Source: Trichopria drosophilae
Lineage: Eukaryota > Arthropoda > Insecta > Hymenoptera > Diapriidae
Direction: 5' to 3'
Assembly (NCBI GenBank): GCA_030407085.1
Contig: CM059586.1
Coordinates: 99,027,501-99,091,500 of the forward strand
Length of the DNA stretch: 64,000 nt
The translations under genes and the position numbers were made by a program. How positions within the stretch are numbered: position 1 is the first letter of the stretch; the number at the start of each line of letters is the position of its first letter. The notes beneath the pieces are model-generated. The model was not told the DNA's origin, searched no databases, and saw only the letters and a list, made by a program, of their open reading frames with translations. Of the stretch, positions 11,701 through 21,524 are shown in pieces.

Positions 11701-14700
11701 ACTTGAATTTTTTCATGTAAGGTTTCTTCCGGAGTAGGATTACAAAATTATACACATGTTAAAATATAGATATAAAATGTATTTTTTAAATAAATGTATA
11801 TATTACATAACATTATATAAATTTATACATTTTGCCATAGTTTCTTTTTTAATGTATGTTTTTTTTTAAATATATACATTTCATTGCCGATTTAGTGTCT
11901 TGAGAGAAAATTTTAGTTTCAATCGTCTTATGATCTATAGGGTTGTAATGATGAAATTGACGTTCTTTTCCTAATGGATTGCTACATACGTTAGCCCGAA
12001 CCATTTTATCAGTGCCAAAAGTAACACTAATGAAAAGAAAAATTACGCGACTTTCTTTTGTTTTCGAAAAGTGTCCGAGCAGACACCGCGGAATATGCAG
12101 GTTGAAACTTGCACGGATCCGCGGGCCATGCAGCGCGTGACAAAAACTGAAATATTAAAAAACCCTGGTTTTGGCGCAAAAATTTTTTTTCACCTTTTTT
12201 TTACCAAGGTTATAGGGAACATTTAACGGTAAAAATAATTAAAAAATCACATGGAGAACACAGTTAAAATCGCATTTGTTTATAAAAAATGTTTAAAAAA
12301 ATGACTTGCATACATTTTTTTCTAGTTTTATCCGATCAAGTTTAAGAACATTCATTTATGGCCTGACTCAGAAAATTTCATTAAATTTAATTAAAAGCTT
12401 TAGGACTTATAGATATTTAAATAAAAAGTTGCTTAAAATTTTAATTAACAATAACTATTACAATAAATTAAATATTCGCAAAATCTTTTGTGGACATGTT
12501 TCCGGGTACCAGAACATTAAAATACGATGATTAACTTCAACATTTGTAACTTCATGAAAATTGAGGGGGCCACTTCAGGGGGGGGGGGGTTGTTGTGGGG
12601 TATGATGAGGAAGAGAGGGATAAGTGAGAGGTTAATAGATAGAATTAGGGAGGTATACATAGAGACGAGATGTGTTGTGAAGGTAGGAGATAAAATATCA
12701 AGGGAATTCTGGGTCTAGAAGGGGGTAAGACAAGGCTACCCGATGAGTCCGACCCTGTTCAACACATATTTGGCGGATATTGAAGAGGGGTTGCAGGAAG
12801 GAAAGGGAGGAATTAGGGTAGGAAATGATCGGATAAGGTGAATAAAATATGCGGATGATATTGTGTTGCTGGCAGAGGAAGGATTAAGGGACATGATAAG
12901 GGAGTAAAAAGATATATAGAAGGAAAAAAGCTCGAATTGAGTGTGGAGAAATCTAAAGTGATGGTTTTTAAAAATAAGGGAGGAAGGGAGTAGGAAAGAT
13001 TTTGGTGGTGGGGAAGAGAAAGAATAGAGGAAGTGAAGGAATATAAATATTGAGGGTGTGCGGTAACTAGGCATGGAGGGGAAAAAGAATATGTGAGAGA
13101 AAGGGTGAGAAAAGTTAGGGTGGCAATGGGATGGGTATGGAGCTACGGAGAGAGGAAATTTAAAGGGGATGTAAGGTGGAGGTTAAAACTATTTGACAGT
13201 ATAGTAAAAGGTATTTTATTTTATGGAGTGGAGATATGGGGTTATAAAGAATGGAAGGAGGTGGAAGGGCTGCATGAAAAATATCTGAAGTGGATTTTAG
13301 GGCTGGAAAGAGTAACACCGGGGTATATAGTGAGAGAAGAGTTAAAAAGAAATAAATTTAGGGTGGAAATGGGATGGAGGGCGAGAAGGTTTGAGGAAAA
13401 ACTGGAGAAAGGAGGAGGAGGGGAGTTGGGTATGAAATGCATGTTGGAGAAAAGGAAGGATGAAAGAGAGAATAATAGGAGTGAATGAACAAGAGAGAGT
13501 GTTGGAGGAGGAATTATTTGTGAAGAGGAGGTATGAGTGAGGAAGCTTTGAATGAATGGGGAGAAAATAAATGGGAGCGTTTGAGGGAAAGAGATATAGA
13601 AGTGGATGAACAAGAGAGAGGGGAGAAAGTGAGAGCGTCTAAGTCAAGTGTGAGTTATGGAAGGGTGAGTTGGGTACCAATGTATATACGAATCTGTAAG
13701 AGAAATGAGGGGAAAATTTCATTTTCATTGAAATTCTTTCGTTCTAGTCCGATATAAATACGTAAGAACATAGACATAACCTAAAAAACATTAATTAGCA
13801 GTTTTTTACAAGAAACGACGAACTAAAATGATCTTTTTTCTTTATTATAAATAAATAAATAATAAACCGACGCATTAAAACGAATTTTCTCGAATTAAAA
13901 TATTCGGAAATCCACGCGAATGTAATAAATCGATGAACTTCGTATTAGGTTGTGACGTTTCTCAATTCGAAATGTCAATAAACCGAATTTCCAACAAACG
14001 AAAAATAATTAAAACGAATTAAATACGTTTTAGATTAGGTTTCTTGACCATTTTCATTGAAATTATTTCGTTCTAATCCGATATAATACGTGAATAGAAC
14101 ATAAATATAACCTAAAAAAACATAGACTAGCAGTTTTTTACTAGAAAACACGAAAAATGTAATCAATTTCACCGGAACTAAGTAATAATAATATATGTGA
14201 AAGTAAACAATGTCTATCATAGACGTAACATTTGTTTTACTTCTTTTTTGTAATATATTTGCCATTAGATATAAGGTCGTTACAACAAATGAAAGTTTTT
14301 AAAACTGCGATGCGTAAATATGGTTACAAATGTTAAGTTTCTTGTTTTTTTTTCTTTATTTACTGTTGAACTCAGATATCAAATATTATGGTTTATTCAT
14401 TGTTTATTAAGGTTTTTACTTGTTTTATTATTAGTAAGAGCATGTTGTTATTTCTTTTTGTATAAAGGCCTTTCAAGGGCGTCTACTACAATAAATAAAA
14501 ATAAAATATATTCACAATAAAACCTAACGGATTAAAACGAATTTTTATCATCGGGACACCTCTATATTTGTTTATAAGTGTCTAATAACGCCAAAGCTCA
14601 GGTGGTTCGGATTCCACCTTCATAAACTGTAGGCCCCGTCGCGATTTAGTTCCATTTGGGTTCACAAAATTCGACGTAAAATAATATAAAAAAAAACGAA

Positions 14701-16454
14701 TTTTTCAACTTCAAATATTCGGAAATGTACCAAAAACCAATACTAAATATTGAAACTGCTTGTCAAAAACGGAATACATAAAAATTATATTTGGTAATTA
14801 CACTTTAAATTAACCTCTTTATCTTCAACATATCGATAATATTTTATTTATAAATCTTTTCGTTGGCCGAGATTTAAGCTACACAAATCTAAACTCCAGA
14901 TTTCTACAAGAAACAAGTTGCAGGACTATTCGTAGCTCTAATTCAATAGATTTTAGGTTCACTCGACTTCAGAATAATGTACTAAAGTACCTAATTGCCA
15001 TTTATTTCGATAACTTATTTTATTATCGTAGTAAACATTAGAGTATTATTATTTTAAATATAATAAATTGTAATAAATTTAACTTTATTAGACAATTTAT
15101 TAGTTTGATATAGTTTATACTTATTTTTCTCCTAGTTTTTAACCGATTGAGTGGTAATGGATTTTCAAAGAACTTTCACAATTCTTAAAGAATTTGCATG
15201 AAACCTGATGTAAAATAGTAAAATTAAAAATGGCGGATTGAATATGGCGGTAATAAATGTACTAAATTTATGAAAATTATTTTAAACATCATGAAATATG
15301 TGTACGAATCGTATGTGACTTTTTCGGTTGCTAATTATGAATTTAATACACATATTATAAAATTCAAAATGGCGGATACAATATGGCGGCTGAATGTTTG
15401 CTAAATTTATTAAAATATCACTTAATATGTAAGTTTTCGTTTATTATTTTATGTCGATGATTCTGAAGTTCATAAAAAAATTATACAAAAAAAAATGGCG
15501 GATGCTATAACAACTATTCTTACTGTTTTAAAGTGCGCTCTTAACATTTTCGTTCATGAAATTGAGTTTAAATGATTACGCAAATAAAAAAGTAATATTT
15601 TTATTGATATGTTTTCATTTTACTACTACTGAAGTGTTAAAAATGTTCTTTTTTACAATGTTATAATGTACTAATTATAAATAAAAACATAAATAATCCG
15701 AAAAACCTTTTTCACTAAATAACATTTAATTTTTACTAAATTTGTGCTGAAAACTGATGTCTTGCTTAAATATTTTCTAAGTATTCTTTCATCGCTCTTT
15801 TCGAAAAATTCCAAATATCGCAGTTTTATAACTTCACTACTTCATGAAAATTTCTTTAACAAACTTTCGACAATTAGTGGGACTTTATTACTTTTAAACA
15901 CTTCTTACGAATTCCGAAAGCATCTGGCGTCTTCAAGTTTCCGATAAAGTTTTGGCTTTCGTGTAAAAAAAAACAAACTTTCAAGATTCTAACACTTTTA
16001 ACGATAGTTTAGCGAACTTTCACTCGAATTTATACAATAATAGTAATTAATATTTTGATAAATTATGAAATTAAAAGCAATGCTTTTTTTGTTGTTGTAG
16101 TACGCACAAGAAACTCAACACGAAAAGATTTTGAGGGGTTTGGCTGTAGGAATTGCATTCACGATGTACGGTCGTGTCGAAGAAGCCGATCCCCTGGTGA
16201 CGTCCCTTTGCGCCGATAAAGATCCGATACTTAGGCGTAGTGGAATGTACACTTTGGCCATGGCGTATTGTGGGACCGGTAACAATCAGGCGATTCGAAA
16301 ATTGCTTCATGTTGCTGTGAGTAAAGATTTGGATCAGTTTTATGTCGTGTTAATTTCGCAATTTTCAAAATTCTATGTTATCCCTCCAGGTCTCCGATGT
16401 AAACGACGATGTACGGCGAGCCGCAGTTTCCGGTCTAGGATTCTTGCTGTTCCG
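5684..16454 (+). CDS. PSMD1: 26S proteasome regulatory subunit PSMD1/Rpn2, exons 1-10, 3' end not in window
   Basis: Rpn2 is the PC-repeat scaffold subunit of the 19S base. It holds the Rpn13 ubiquitin receptor and contacts the ATPase ring and the lid. Ten exons join into one open frame of 648 complete codons: 5684-5702, 6248-6365, 6421-6590, 6644-6852, 6910-7389, 8718-8944, 9000-9252, 9311-9499, 16101-16316 and 16390-16454. Every junction is GT/AG with matching phase. The translation follows the Rpn2 family from the N-terminus ([15 protein letters not shown]) through [29 protein letters not shown], the acidic linker, and PC repeats such as [31 protein letters not shown] and [18 protein letters not shown]. 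Rpn2 is normally about 950-1000 residues. The remaining PC repeats and C-terminus were searched for by eye and not found to 64000. Small introns are 53-73 nt, while introns 1, 5 and 8 are enlarged. Most likely a functional gene with a very long intron 10; a truncated duplicate cannot be excluded. Confidence 0.93.
6248..6365 (+). CDS. PSMD1: PSMD1 exon 2
   Basis: Acceptor AG at 6246-6247, donor GTAAGT at 6366. Encodes [20 protein letters not shown] through to EAIEK and the first two bases of Ile. It is preceded by the 545-nt intron 1, in which no repeat was recognised. Confidence 0.92.
6421..6590 (+). CDS. PSMD1: PSMD1 exon 3
   Basis: Acceptor TTACAG ends at 6420, donor GTAAGC at 6591. Encodes [20 protein letters not shown] through [20 protein letters not shown], strongly conserved N-terminal helical region of Rpn2. 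Flanking introns are 55 and 53 nt. Confidence 0.95.
6644..6852 (+). CDS. PSMD1: PSMD1 exon 4
   Basis: Acceptor TTTCAG ends at 6643, donor GTAAGC at 6853. Encodes [17 protein letters not shown], then [16 protein letters not shown] and [17 protein letters not shown], all diagnostic Rpn2 segments. Confidence 0.95.
6910..7389 (+). CDS. PSMD1: PSMD1 exon 5 with variable acidic/Ala-rich linker
   Basis: Acceptor TTTCAG ends at 6909, donor GTAATT at 7390. Encodes [20 protein letters not shown], then [20 protein letters not shown] and [18 protein letters not shown], followed by a low-complexity Ala/Pro/Thr/Glu linker from about residue 285 to 332 that corresponds to the variable linker of Rpn2. A TA-flanked transposon sits 12 bases after the donor. 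Confidence 0.93.
7402..7913. repeat. 32-bp minisatellite made of a transposon TIR
   Basis: Sixteen tandem copies of a 32-bp unit (CAGTAGAACCTCCGTTATCG followed by AATACGGTCTAC), with scattered single-base variants such as CAG/GAG at unit starts. The unit is the terminal inverted repeat of the surrounding element, so the array arose by repeated duplication of one transposon end inside the intron. Confidence 0.95.
8017..8215. mobile_element. MITE, CAGTAGTCCTYCCCTTATT family, nested copy
   Basis: 199-bp element with ends CAGTAGTCCTCCCCTTATTT and AATAAGGGAAGGACTACTG and TA on both sides (8015-8016, 8216-8217). It belongs to the same family as 5156-5430 and is inserted inside the first body copy of the intron-5 element, so it is younger than that element. 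Confidence 0.88.
8718..8944 (+). CDS. PSMD1: PSMD1 exon 6
   Basis: Acceptor CGATAG ends at 8717, donor GTATGT at 8945. Encodes [20 protein letters not shown], then [20 protein letters not shown] and [20 protein letters not shown], the strongly conserved stretch leading into the PC-repeat ring. Confidence 0.94.
9000..9252 (+). CDS. PSMD1: PSMD1 exon 7 (first PC repeats)
   Basis: Acceptor CACAG ends at 8999, donor GTATGT at 9253. Encodes [32 protein letters not shown] and the PC-repeat motif [15 protein letters not shown]. Confidence 0.96.
9311..9499 (+). CDS. PSMD1: PSMD1 exon 8 (PC repeats)
   Basis: Acceptor TTTTAG ends at 9310, donor GTAAGT at 9500. Encodes [16 protein letters not shown], then [20 protein letters not shown] and AIQDMVA: two PC repeats with the usual Gly/Ala spacing. 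Confidence 0.95.
9604..9795 (+). repeat. Dispersed repeat, copy 1 of 3
   Basis: Shares CCAATAAACGAAAACGAATT, a TTTTAGGTTAGGTTTCCTGA-like core, TCTAATCCGATATAAATACG and TAACCTAAAAAACATTGAC with copies at about 13705-13855 and 13975-14160. No ends, coding potential or target duplication were resolved. Confidence 0.7.
10040..10500 (+). repeat. Tandem array of about 122-bp ATGGCGG repeat
   Basis: Roughly three and a half units (starts near 10081, 10203 and 10324, then a diverged one). Each unit has a TCAGTTTTTCGAAATTCAAA lead, an AAAATGGCGGA core, a second ATGGCGG-like core about 9 bp later, an AT-rich middle with GTGAAAAT, and a TTTTGGGGTCGCTGAGTACG tail. Short reading frames across it are repeat artefacts. 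Dispersed relatives occur elsewhere in the window. Confidence 0.9.
10883..12579. mobile_element. Long-TIR (foldback) non-autonomous element, 1.7 kb
   Basis: Starts CCTGAAGTGGCCCCCTCAAT and ends with the reverse complement (ATTGAGGGGGCCACTTCAGG). The inverted arms are about 460 bp (10883-11345 and 12125-12579), with a few substitutions and indels between them. The centre (11350-12120) has no transposase frame. No target duplication is visible: the right end runs into a poly-G tract and LINE sequence. Superfamily unknown. Confidence 0.85.
12586..13690 (+). pseudogene. Degenerate non-LTR (LINE) retrotransposon, reverse transcriptase and C-terminal part
   Basis: On the + strand the translation shows reverse transcriptase signatures: [37 protein letters not shown] at about 12724-12785, and the catalytic [10 protein letters not shown] at 12848-12877. 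These are followed by an uninterrupted C-terminal block (13093-13488) with [18 protein letters not shown] and [20 protein letters not shown], and a shorter C-terminal frame at 13533-13690. Stops (TAG near 12716, TGA near 12838, TAA near 12906) and frame losses before 13090 make it dead. The 5' part (endonuclease) is absent. This class of purine-rich LINE is frequent in Hymenoptera; the clade is not assigned. It lies in PSMD1 intron 8, in the same direction as the gene, next to a poly-G run at 12578-12589. Confidence 0.88.
13705..13855 (+). repeat. Dispersed repeat, copy 2 of 3
   Basis: Begins near TTTCATTGAAATTCTTTCGT and contains CCGATATAAATACG and ATAACCTAAAAAACATTAAT. Similar to 9604-9795, directly after the LINE remnant. 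Confidence 0.65.
13975..14160 (+). repeat. Dispersed repeat, copy 3 of 3
   Basis: Contains CCAACAAACGAAAAATAATT, TTTTAGATTAGGTTTCTTGA, CTAATCCGATATAATACGTG and ATAACCTAAAAAAACATAGA. It is the closest relative of copy 1 over its full length. Confidence 0.68.
15200..15515 (+). repeat. ATGGCGG repeat monomers in intron 8
   Basis: Three diverged monomers with AAAATGGCGGATTGAATATG at about 15228, AAAATGGCGGATACAATATG at about 15368 and AAAATGGCGGATGC at about 15492. Spacing is about 130 bp, similar to the array near 10.2 kb. Confidence 0.75.
16101..16316 (+). CDS. PSMD1: PSMD1 exon 9 (PC repeats)
   Basis: Acceptor TTGTAG ends at 16100, donor GTGAGT at 16317. Encodes [35 protein letters not shown] and [20 protein letters not shown], ending HVA. 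Highly conserved PC repeats. Confidence 0.96.
16390..16454 (+). CDS. PSMD1: PSMD1 exon 10 (last exon visible)
   Basis: Acceptor CTCCAG ends at 16389, donor GTGAGT at 16455. Encodes [20 protein letters not shown] then F and two bases of Arg. The next conserved block of the family (around [20 protein letters not shown]) is not found downstream in any frame by eye. Confidence 0.94.
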
Positions 16455-16683
16455 GTGAGTTTTTATTTCAGCAATACTTTTTGTTACTAGATTATTAATA
16501 TATTTATTAAATTACGTCAAATTTACATAATCGAACAGAATATTGGTAAACATGGTCTTGTTCGAAGGCTTCTTTTTTATTTGAACGCGATAGGCATATG
16601 GTAAGGTTAAACTTTGACGATTTTTAGTTAGATAATTCCTGAAAAACTGTCAGTTTCTTGTTACTTTATGACTCAAAATTGAT

Positions 16684-18487
16684 AGGGGAAGTAGGGATAA
16701 AGTGGGATTTTGACGTTTCGCTGTAGTAGAACATTTCCTATGTGATTGTTTGCATTGTTTATTTACAAATCGTAAAACAAATTTTGAAACATATTTCAGT
16801 TTCCATTCAGTATTTACCAACCGTTCGAACATAACCTAGGAAGTCGAAGTCAATTTGTAAATTCATACATATTTTCATTCGATTAGAAAGTATCAATAAA
16901 TTAAGGGTTATTAAAATCTGAATTAGATGACTTAATAGTCTTCTCTTACACTCTATTTTCGTTTTTTATTTGTTTCATTTGAGGTTGAGAATGATTTTTT
17001 ACGAAAAAAATTTAAAAAAATTTAAAAAAAATTCAATTTTGGGGCAAAGTGGGATGTATTCCGTTTTGATTTAGGTTCACAGAGATAAGTAAGAACTCTC
17101 TTTCCCTCTCTCTCTCTTTCTCCCTCTCCTTCTCTCTCTTGAGTTGTGTCCATGGCTCGTAGTGGCAAGGACACTAATAAATAAATTTTTAATCAATCTC
17201 TCTCTCTCTCCCTCTCTCTTCCCCTCTCTCTTTCTCTCTCTCTATCGTTCTCTCTCTGTTAAACCTTTGCAGAAGTAATTTTAAATGTTTAAAAAAATTC
17301 AATTTTGGGGCAAAGTGGGATGTATTCCGTTTTGATTTAGGCTCACAGAGATAAGTAAGAACTCTCTTACCCTCTCTCTCTCTTTCTCCCGCTCCCTCTC
17401 TCTCTTTCTTGAGTTGTGTCCATGGCTCGTAGTGGCAAGGACACTAATAAATAAATTTTTAATCAATCTCTCTCTCCCCTCTCTCTCTTCCTCCCCCCTC
17501 TCTTTCCCTCCCCCTCTCTTTCTTTCTCTCTCTATCCTTCCCTCTCTCTGTTAAACCTTTGCAGAAGTAATTTTAACAACCCGTCCCACTTTACCCTTGG
17601 ATTTTCAGATTCCTCAAAAAAAGTTTTTTCGTAAAATTGAAATTTGGAGTATTAAACAGATACTTTTTTAAATGCGTTTCATAATAAATTAGTTGAGGAC
17701 CTAAATAAGGGGTTTTAAACCACACCTAACCATTCTTATGCCCCATATTTTTTGTATACAAGTTTTTCCAAAACCATCCCACTTTGCCCCTACTTCCCCT
17801 ACTGCTACAATTTAGTTTATAAGATTTTGAGTTGTATCCATGGCTCGTAGTGGCAAGGACACTAATAAATAAATTTTTAATCAATCTCTCTCCCTCTCTC
17901 TCCCCCTCTCTCTTTCTCTCTCTCTCTATCGTTCTCTCTCTGTTAAGCCTTTTGCAGAAGTAATTTTTAATGTTTAAAAAAATTCAATTTTGGGGCAAAG
18001 TGGGATGTATTCCGTTTTGATTTAGGCTCACAGAGATAAGTAAGAACTCTCTTACCCTCTCTCTCTCTTTCTCCCGCTCCCTCTCTCTCTTTCTTGAGTT
18101 GTGTCCATGGCTCGTAGTGGCAAGGACACTAATAAATAAATTTTTAATCAATCTCTCTCTCCCCTCTCTCTCTTCCTCCCCCCTCTCTTTCCCTCCCCCT
18201 CTCTTTCTTTCTCTCTCTATCCTTCCCTCTCTCTGTTAAACCTTTGCAGAAGTAATTTTAACAACCCGTCCCACTTTACCCTTGGATTTTCAGATTCCTC
18301 AAAAAAAGTTTTTTCGTAAAATTGAAATTTGGAGTATTAAACAGATACTTTTTTAAATGCGTTTCATAATAAATTAGTTGAGGACCTAAATAAGGGGTTT
18401 TAAACCACACCTAACCATTCTTATGCCCCATATTTTTTGTATACAAGTTTTTTCAAAACCATCCCACTTTGCCCCTACTTCCCCTAC
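16684..18487. mobile_element. MITE-like element with GGGGAAGTAGGGRYAAAGTG ends, internally duplicated
   Basis: The left end AGGGGAAGTAGGGATAAAGT (16684) is matched by inverted right ends ATCCCACTTTGCCCCTACTT followed by CCCCTACT, reached at 17802 and again at 18487. The second right end results from a 685-bp tandem duplication (17138-17820 and 17821-18505). There is internal TC-rich microsatellite sequence and no coding potential. Target duplication not resolved. Confidence 0.75.
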
Positions 18488-18505
18488 TGCTACAATTTAG
18501 TTTAT
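17138..18505. repeat. Near-identical 685-bp tandem duplication with TC microsatellites
   Basis: Two consecutive units of about 685 bp that differ by only a few bases outside the TC tracts. Each unit holds two copies of a 60-bp block beginning GAGTTGTGTCCATGGCTCGT (17141, 17411, 17829, 18096). The block contains GTGTCC/GGACAC arms and ends in AATAAATAAATTTTTAATC, followed by (TC)n. The block resembles the 3' tail of a retrotransposon, but no body is attached. Confidence 0.9.
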
Positions 18506-18517
18506 AAGGTTTGATAA

Positions 18518-19613
18518 CACCGGGTAACAAAAAAAAGCCGATTCTTGTTTATCTTAAAATTCTTATGTTTATTGAATCTTTAGGTCTCAGTGAACAAAAA
18601 AAGAGGTTACAAACCTTTTTTCATTCGATCCGTTCCACGCAAATCGAGATGAAAGTGTAAAAAAATTGCTTTTTTAGCATTTTTTGAATTCCTGAGTAAA
18701 AAATGCGACGTAATACAAATTTCTAGTAGGGCTTAAATGGAAGCTTAAAACATGAACTTTTAAACGAAAAAATAAAAAATCACTATTAATGTGGGGGAAC
18801 TTAATTTATGAAGCACATCAAAAAAAAAGCTGTGGTGGCAAGAACTGATAGAAACCGGTTTTCCATGATCCGATTTTTGTTTACCTAGTTCCATTATAGT
18901 TTTTGTAGTTGCTGATGATGAAAAGTTAGACTTATGAAATTCAAAATGGCGGACACAATATGGCGGACTAAATTAAAAATATTACGCGAACTTGCTTGAA
19001 ACTTGTTACTCGGCTATTTTTGAGGTTGATAATCACTGTTCAAAATTCAAAATGGCAGATCCATTATGGCGACCGAAATATTTGTAATTTACTCGAATTT
19101 CTTTATGATTTTGTTACCCAAAGGATTTCGAAGTCTCTGATTACATATCTAAAATATATTTTTCGATACAGGTAAAAATTAAGAAGGATATATTTTTATT
19201 AGCATCAATTATATTATTACATTAAAGCTATTGTATTTAAGAAACATTTATATAAAATACCACACGAAAGTTGCCTCTGAAATTTGCTACAGATACAATT
19301 ATAATGCCCAGTTATTAAAATTTACAAAAACGATGATTATAGTTCCTCTACTATTAATAGTGATTTTTTAATTTGTCATCGAAAAGTTCATGTAAGCCCT
19401 ACTAGAAATTTATATCACGTCGCATTTTTGACGCGTAAGGATTAAAAAACTGGTAAAAAAGCATTTTTTGTCGAACTTTTAACTCGATTTGCATAGAACT
19501 GACCAAATGAAAAAAGGTTTGTGACCTCTTTTTTTGTTCACTGAGACCTAAAGATTTAATAAACATAAGAATTTTAAGATAAACAAGAATCGACTTTTTT
19601 TTGTTACCCAGTG
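18518..19613. mobile_element. Foldback element with CACYGGGTAACAAAAAA ends
   Basis: Starts CACCGGGTAACAAAAAAAAG and ends TTTTTTGTTACCCAGTG. The inverted arms are about 250-270 bp with many substitutions. The central part contains ATGGCGG monomers at about 18945 and 19043. No coding sequence. A diverged partial copy of the left arm starts near 19750. Confidence 0.8.
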
Positions 19614-19639
19614 TAATCTGCAATTTTACAACGTGAACA

Positions 19640-21520
19640 TTGCTGACCTCACTTTTTATAATTGTTTGGTGCGCCGAAAGTTATTTCTTCCTTGTTATTA
19701 TAAGATTTTAGAAGCGTTCAATAGCTTTCAAGAAAGATTATATAAAATAAATTAACGTCGTGTTTATTTTAAAATTTCTGCGTTTATTGAAGGTTTAGGT
19801 GCCAATAAACAAGAAAATATAACAAAAAAGTTCAGTGCCGTAAAAAGAAGGATTAAATTATCAAAACATAACTTTCTCGGTAATTTTTCAGATCCTGTAA
19901 AAAGAAAATGTGAAGGGGTTTAAAATAAAGCTTAAACCTTTAACTTTAAGAACCAAAACTGAAAAACAGGGGGACCTAAAGTTACGGAGTATTCCTTAAC
20001 TTATATTTATGGTGTCGAAGGTTACAAATCTGTTTTTAGGTTTTAAAAATTCAATATGGCGGATGAATTTCTATAAAATCGTTCCAATTCGCTTGAAACT
20101 TGTTCATTGATAGTTTGTAGGGCTGGTGATTATAATGGTAGATCCAAAATGTCGAAGAAATTTTTAAAAACGTTCAGATTAACTTGAAATTTGTTATTCG
20201 GTGCTTTTTGGAGTCGTTGATTATGAATTTAAAGTCAGATTTAAAAAATTGTAAATACTGGTTCGAATATAGAGGATTAGTCTCTTTCTTAATCCAAAAA
20301 ATTTATTCGAAACTTTTTACGCAAAAGTTTTTAAGGTAGTTTTTCCTCGGGAAGTCATATATTCTGGATATATTGGGGAAAAATATTTTATAACATTTTT
20401 AAGAACTTAATTTTTATTATGGATGATATTGTTGAAGACAACTTATTAGTTTTATGATTAGTTTCAATGATTAGTCGAAAGATTTGTAAAAATGCATTCG
20501 GTGAAGTTGTAAAGAATCTTTTTTTTTTAAAGAGCTGCGATTTGTTAAAATCCATTCATATTTAAACATTTCTTAAAACTTGCAAGGCAGTAAGAACTAA
20601 AGTTGAGGCAGTATAAAAGTTTAAGAGGTTACTTTTGGTGAAAAAACCTTATTTTTGAGATTTTTTTCTTGAAAAAAAAAATAAAGATATTACACACAAG
20701 TACATATTATTAACAGTTTGAAAAATATTCTGTGAAAATGTAAAAATAAACATCTTCATCCGTTTTTAACAATCGCAATATGATTTCCGAAGTATTGTTT
20801 TGTACTGAACATTATGATTCTACCAGAATTTTTGTAATATCACTTCGCATTTTCCAGAAAAATATGGTTAAATGTATCAATTCTCCCCCTTTTTTCCTTT
20901 TTGTTCTTTCTTATTGAGAATTTTTTCTCGTATTGAGAGAAAATTTAACATTTTTGTAAGTTAAGCTCGACTTTTTAATTTTAAGTATCAATTCCTGTTT
21001 GCCACGAAAAACTCGAAAACACAACCAACTTTTCCCAAAATGCAACGTGATAAGAAGATTCTGGTAGCGCCATTGGTTTTAGCATAAAAAATACTTTTGA
21101 AATTACACTGGGACTGTTAGAAATAAATTCTCTTTTTCTGCGAAAACTTAGACGAATTTGACCTCACTTTTACGAAAATGCCACGTAATAGGAAAAATCT
21201 GGAATCCAAAAATACTTCGCAAATTATTAACTTGAATTGCCAAGAAAACAAAAGGTAAAATATTGTCGGTTAGTTCAAATTGCAGGAAATAAGATGTTAA
21301 CGACGATTTTGAATGATTGTTATGAATTATTTTTCATTGGGTATTTCAGCTAAAAGAAGTTTATTAATTTCTTATTTTTATAGCTTAAAATTTAGTTACT
21401 AAGTTAAAAATATAAGGCAATTTTTGTAATTGTAAAATCGATTGAAAACAATTTCAGAATATATGAACCCTATACTATGAAAGTTTTCGATATTTAAAAA
21501 AACGTTATTTCTATATCAAA
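19640..21520. other. AT-rich repeat-derived sequence without genes
   Basis: Contains a diverged partial copy of the 18518 element arm (19750-19950) and ATGGCGG-like monomers near 20055. The rest is AT-rich with frequent stops in all frames. Confidence 0.4.
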
Positions 21521-21524
21521 ATGT

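Larger units (their letters stand above)
9500..16100 (+). other. PSMD1 intron 8, 6.6 kb of nested repeats
   Basis: The donor at 9500 and acceptor ending at 16100 join exons 8 and 9 in phase (MVA then [10 protein letters not shown]). The intron contains dispersed repeat copies, an ATGGCGG satellite, a 1.7-kb element with long terminal repeats, a LINE remnant and more ATGGCGG monomers, listed separately. The stretch 14160-15220 is AT-rich and shows no recognisable feature. Confidence 0.85.

Noticed and set aside
12736..13613. Two minus-strand frames (112 and 123 codons) rich in Ser, Pro and Phe
   Set aside because: Antisense of the purine-rich LINE; composition artefact.
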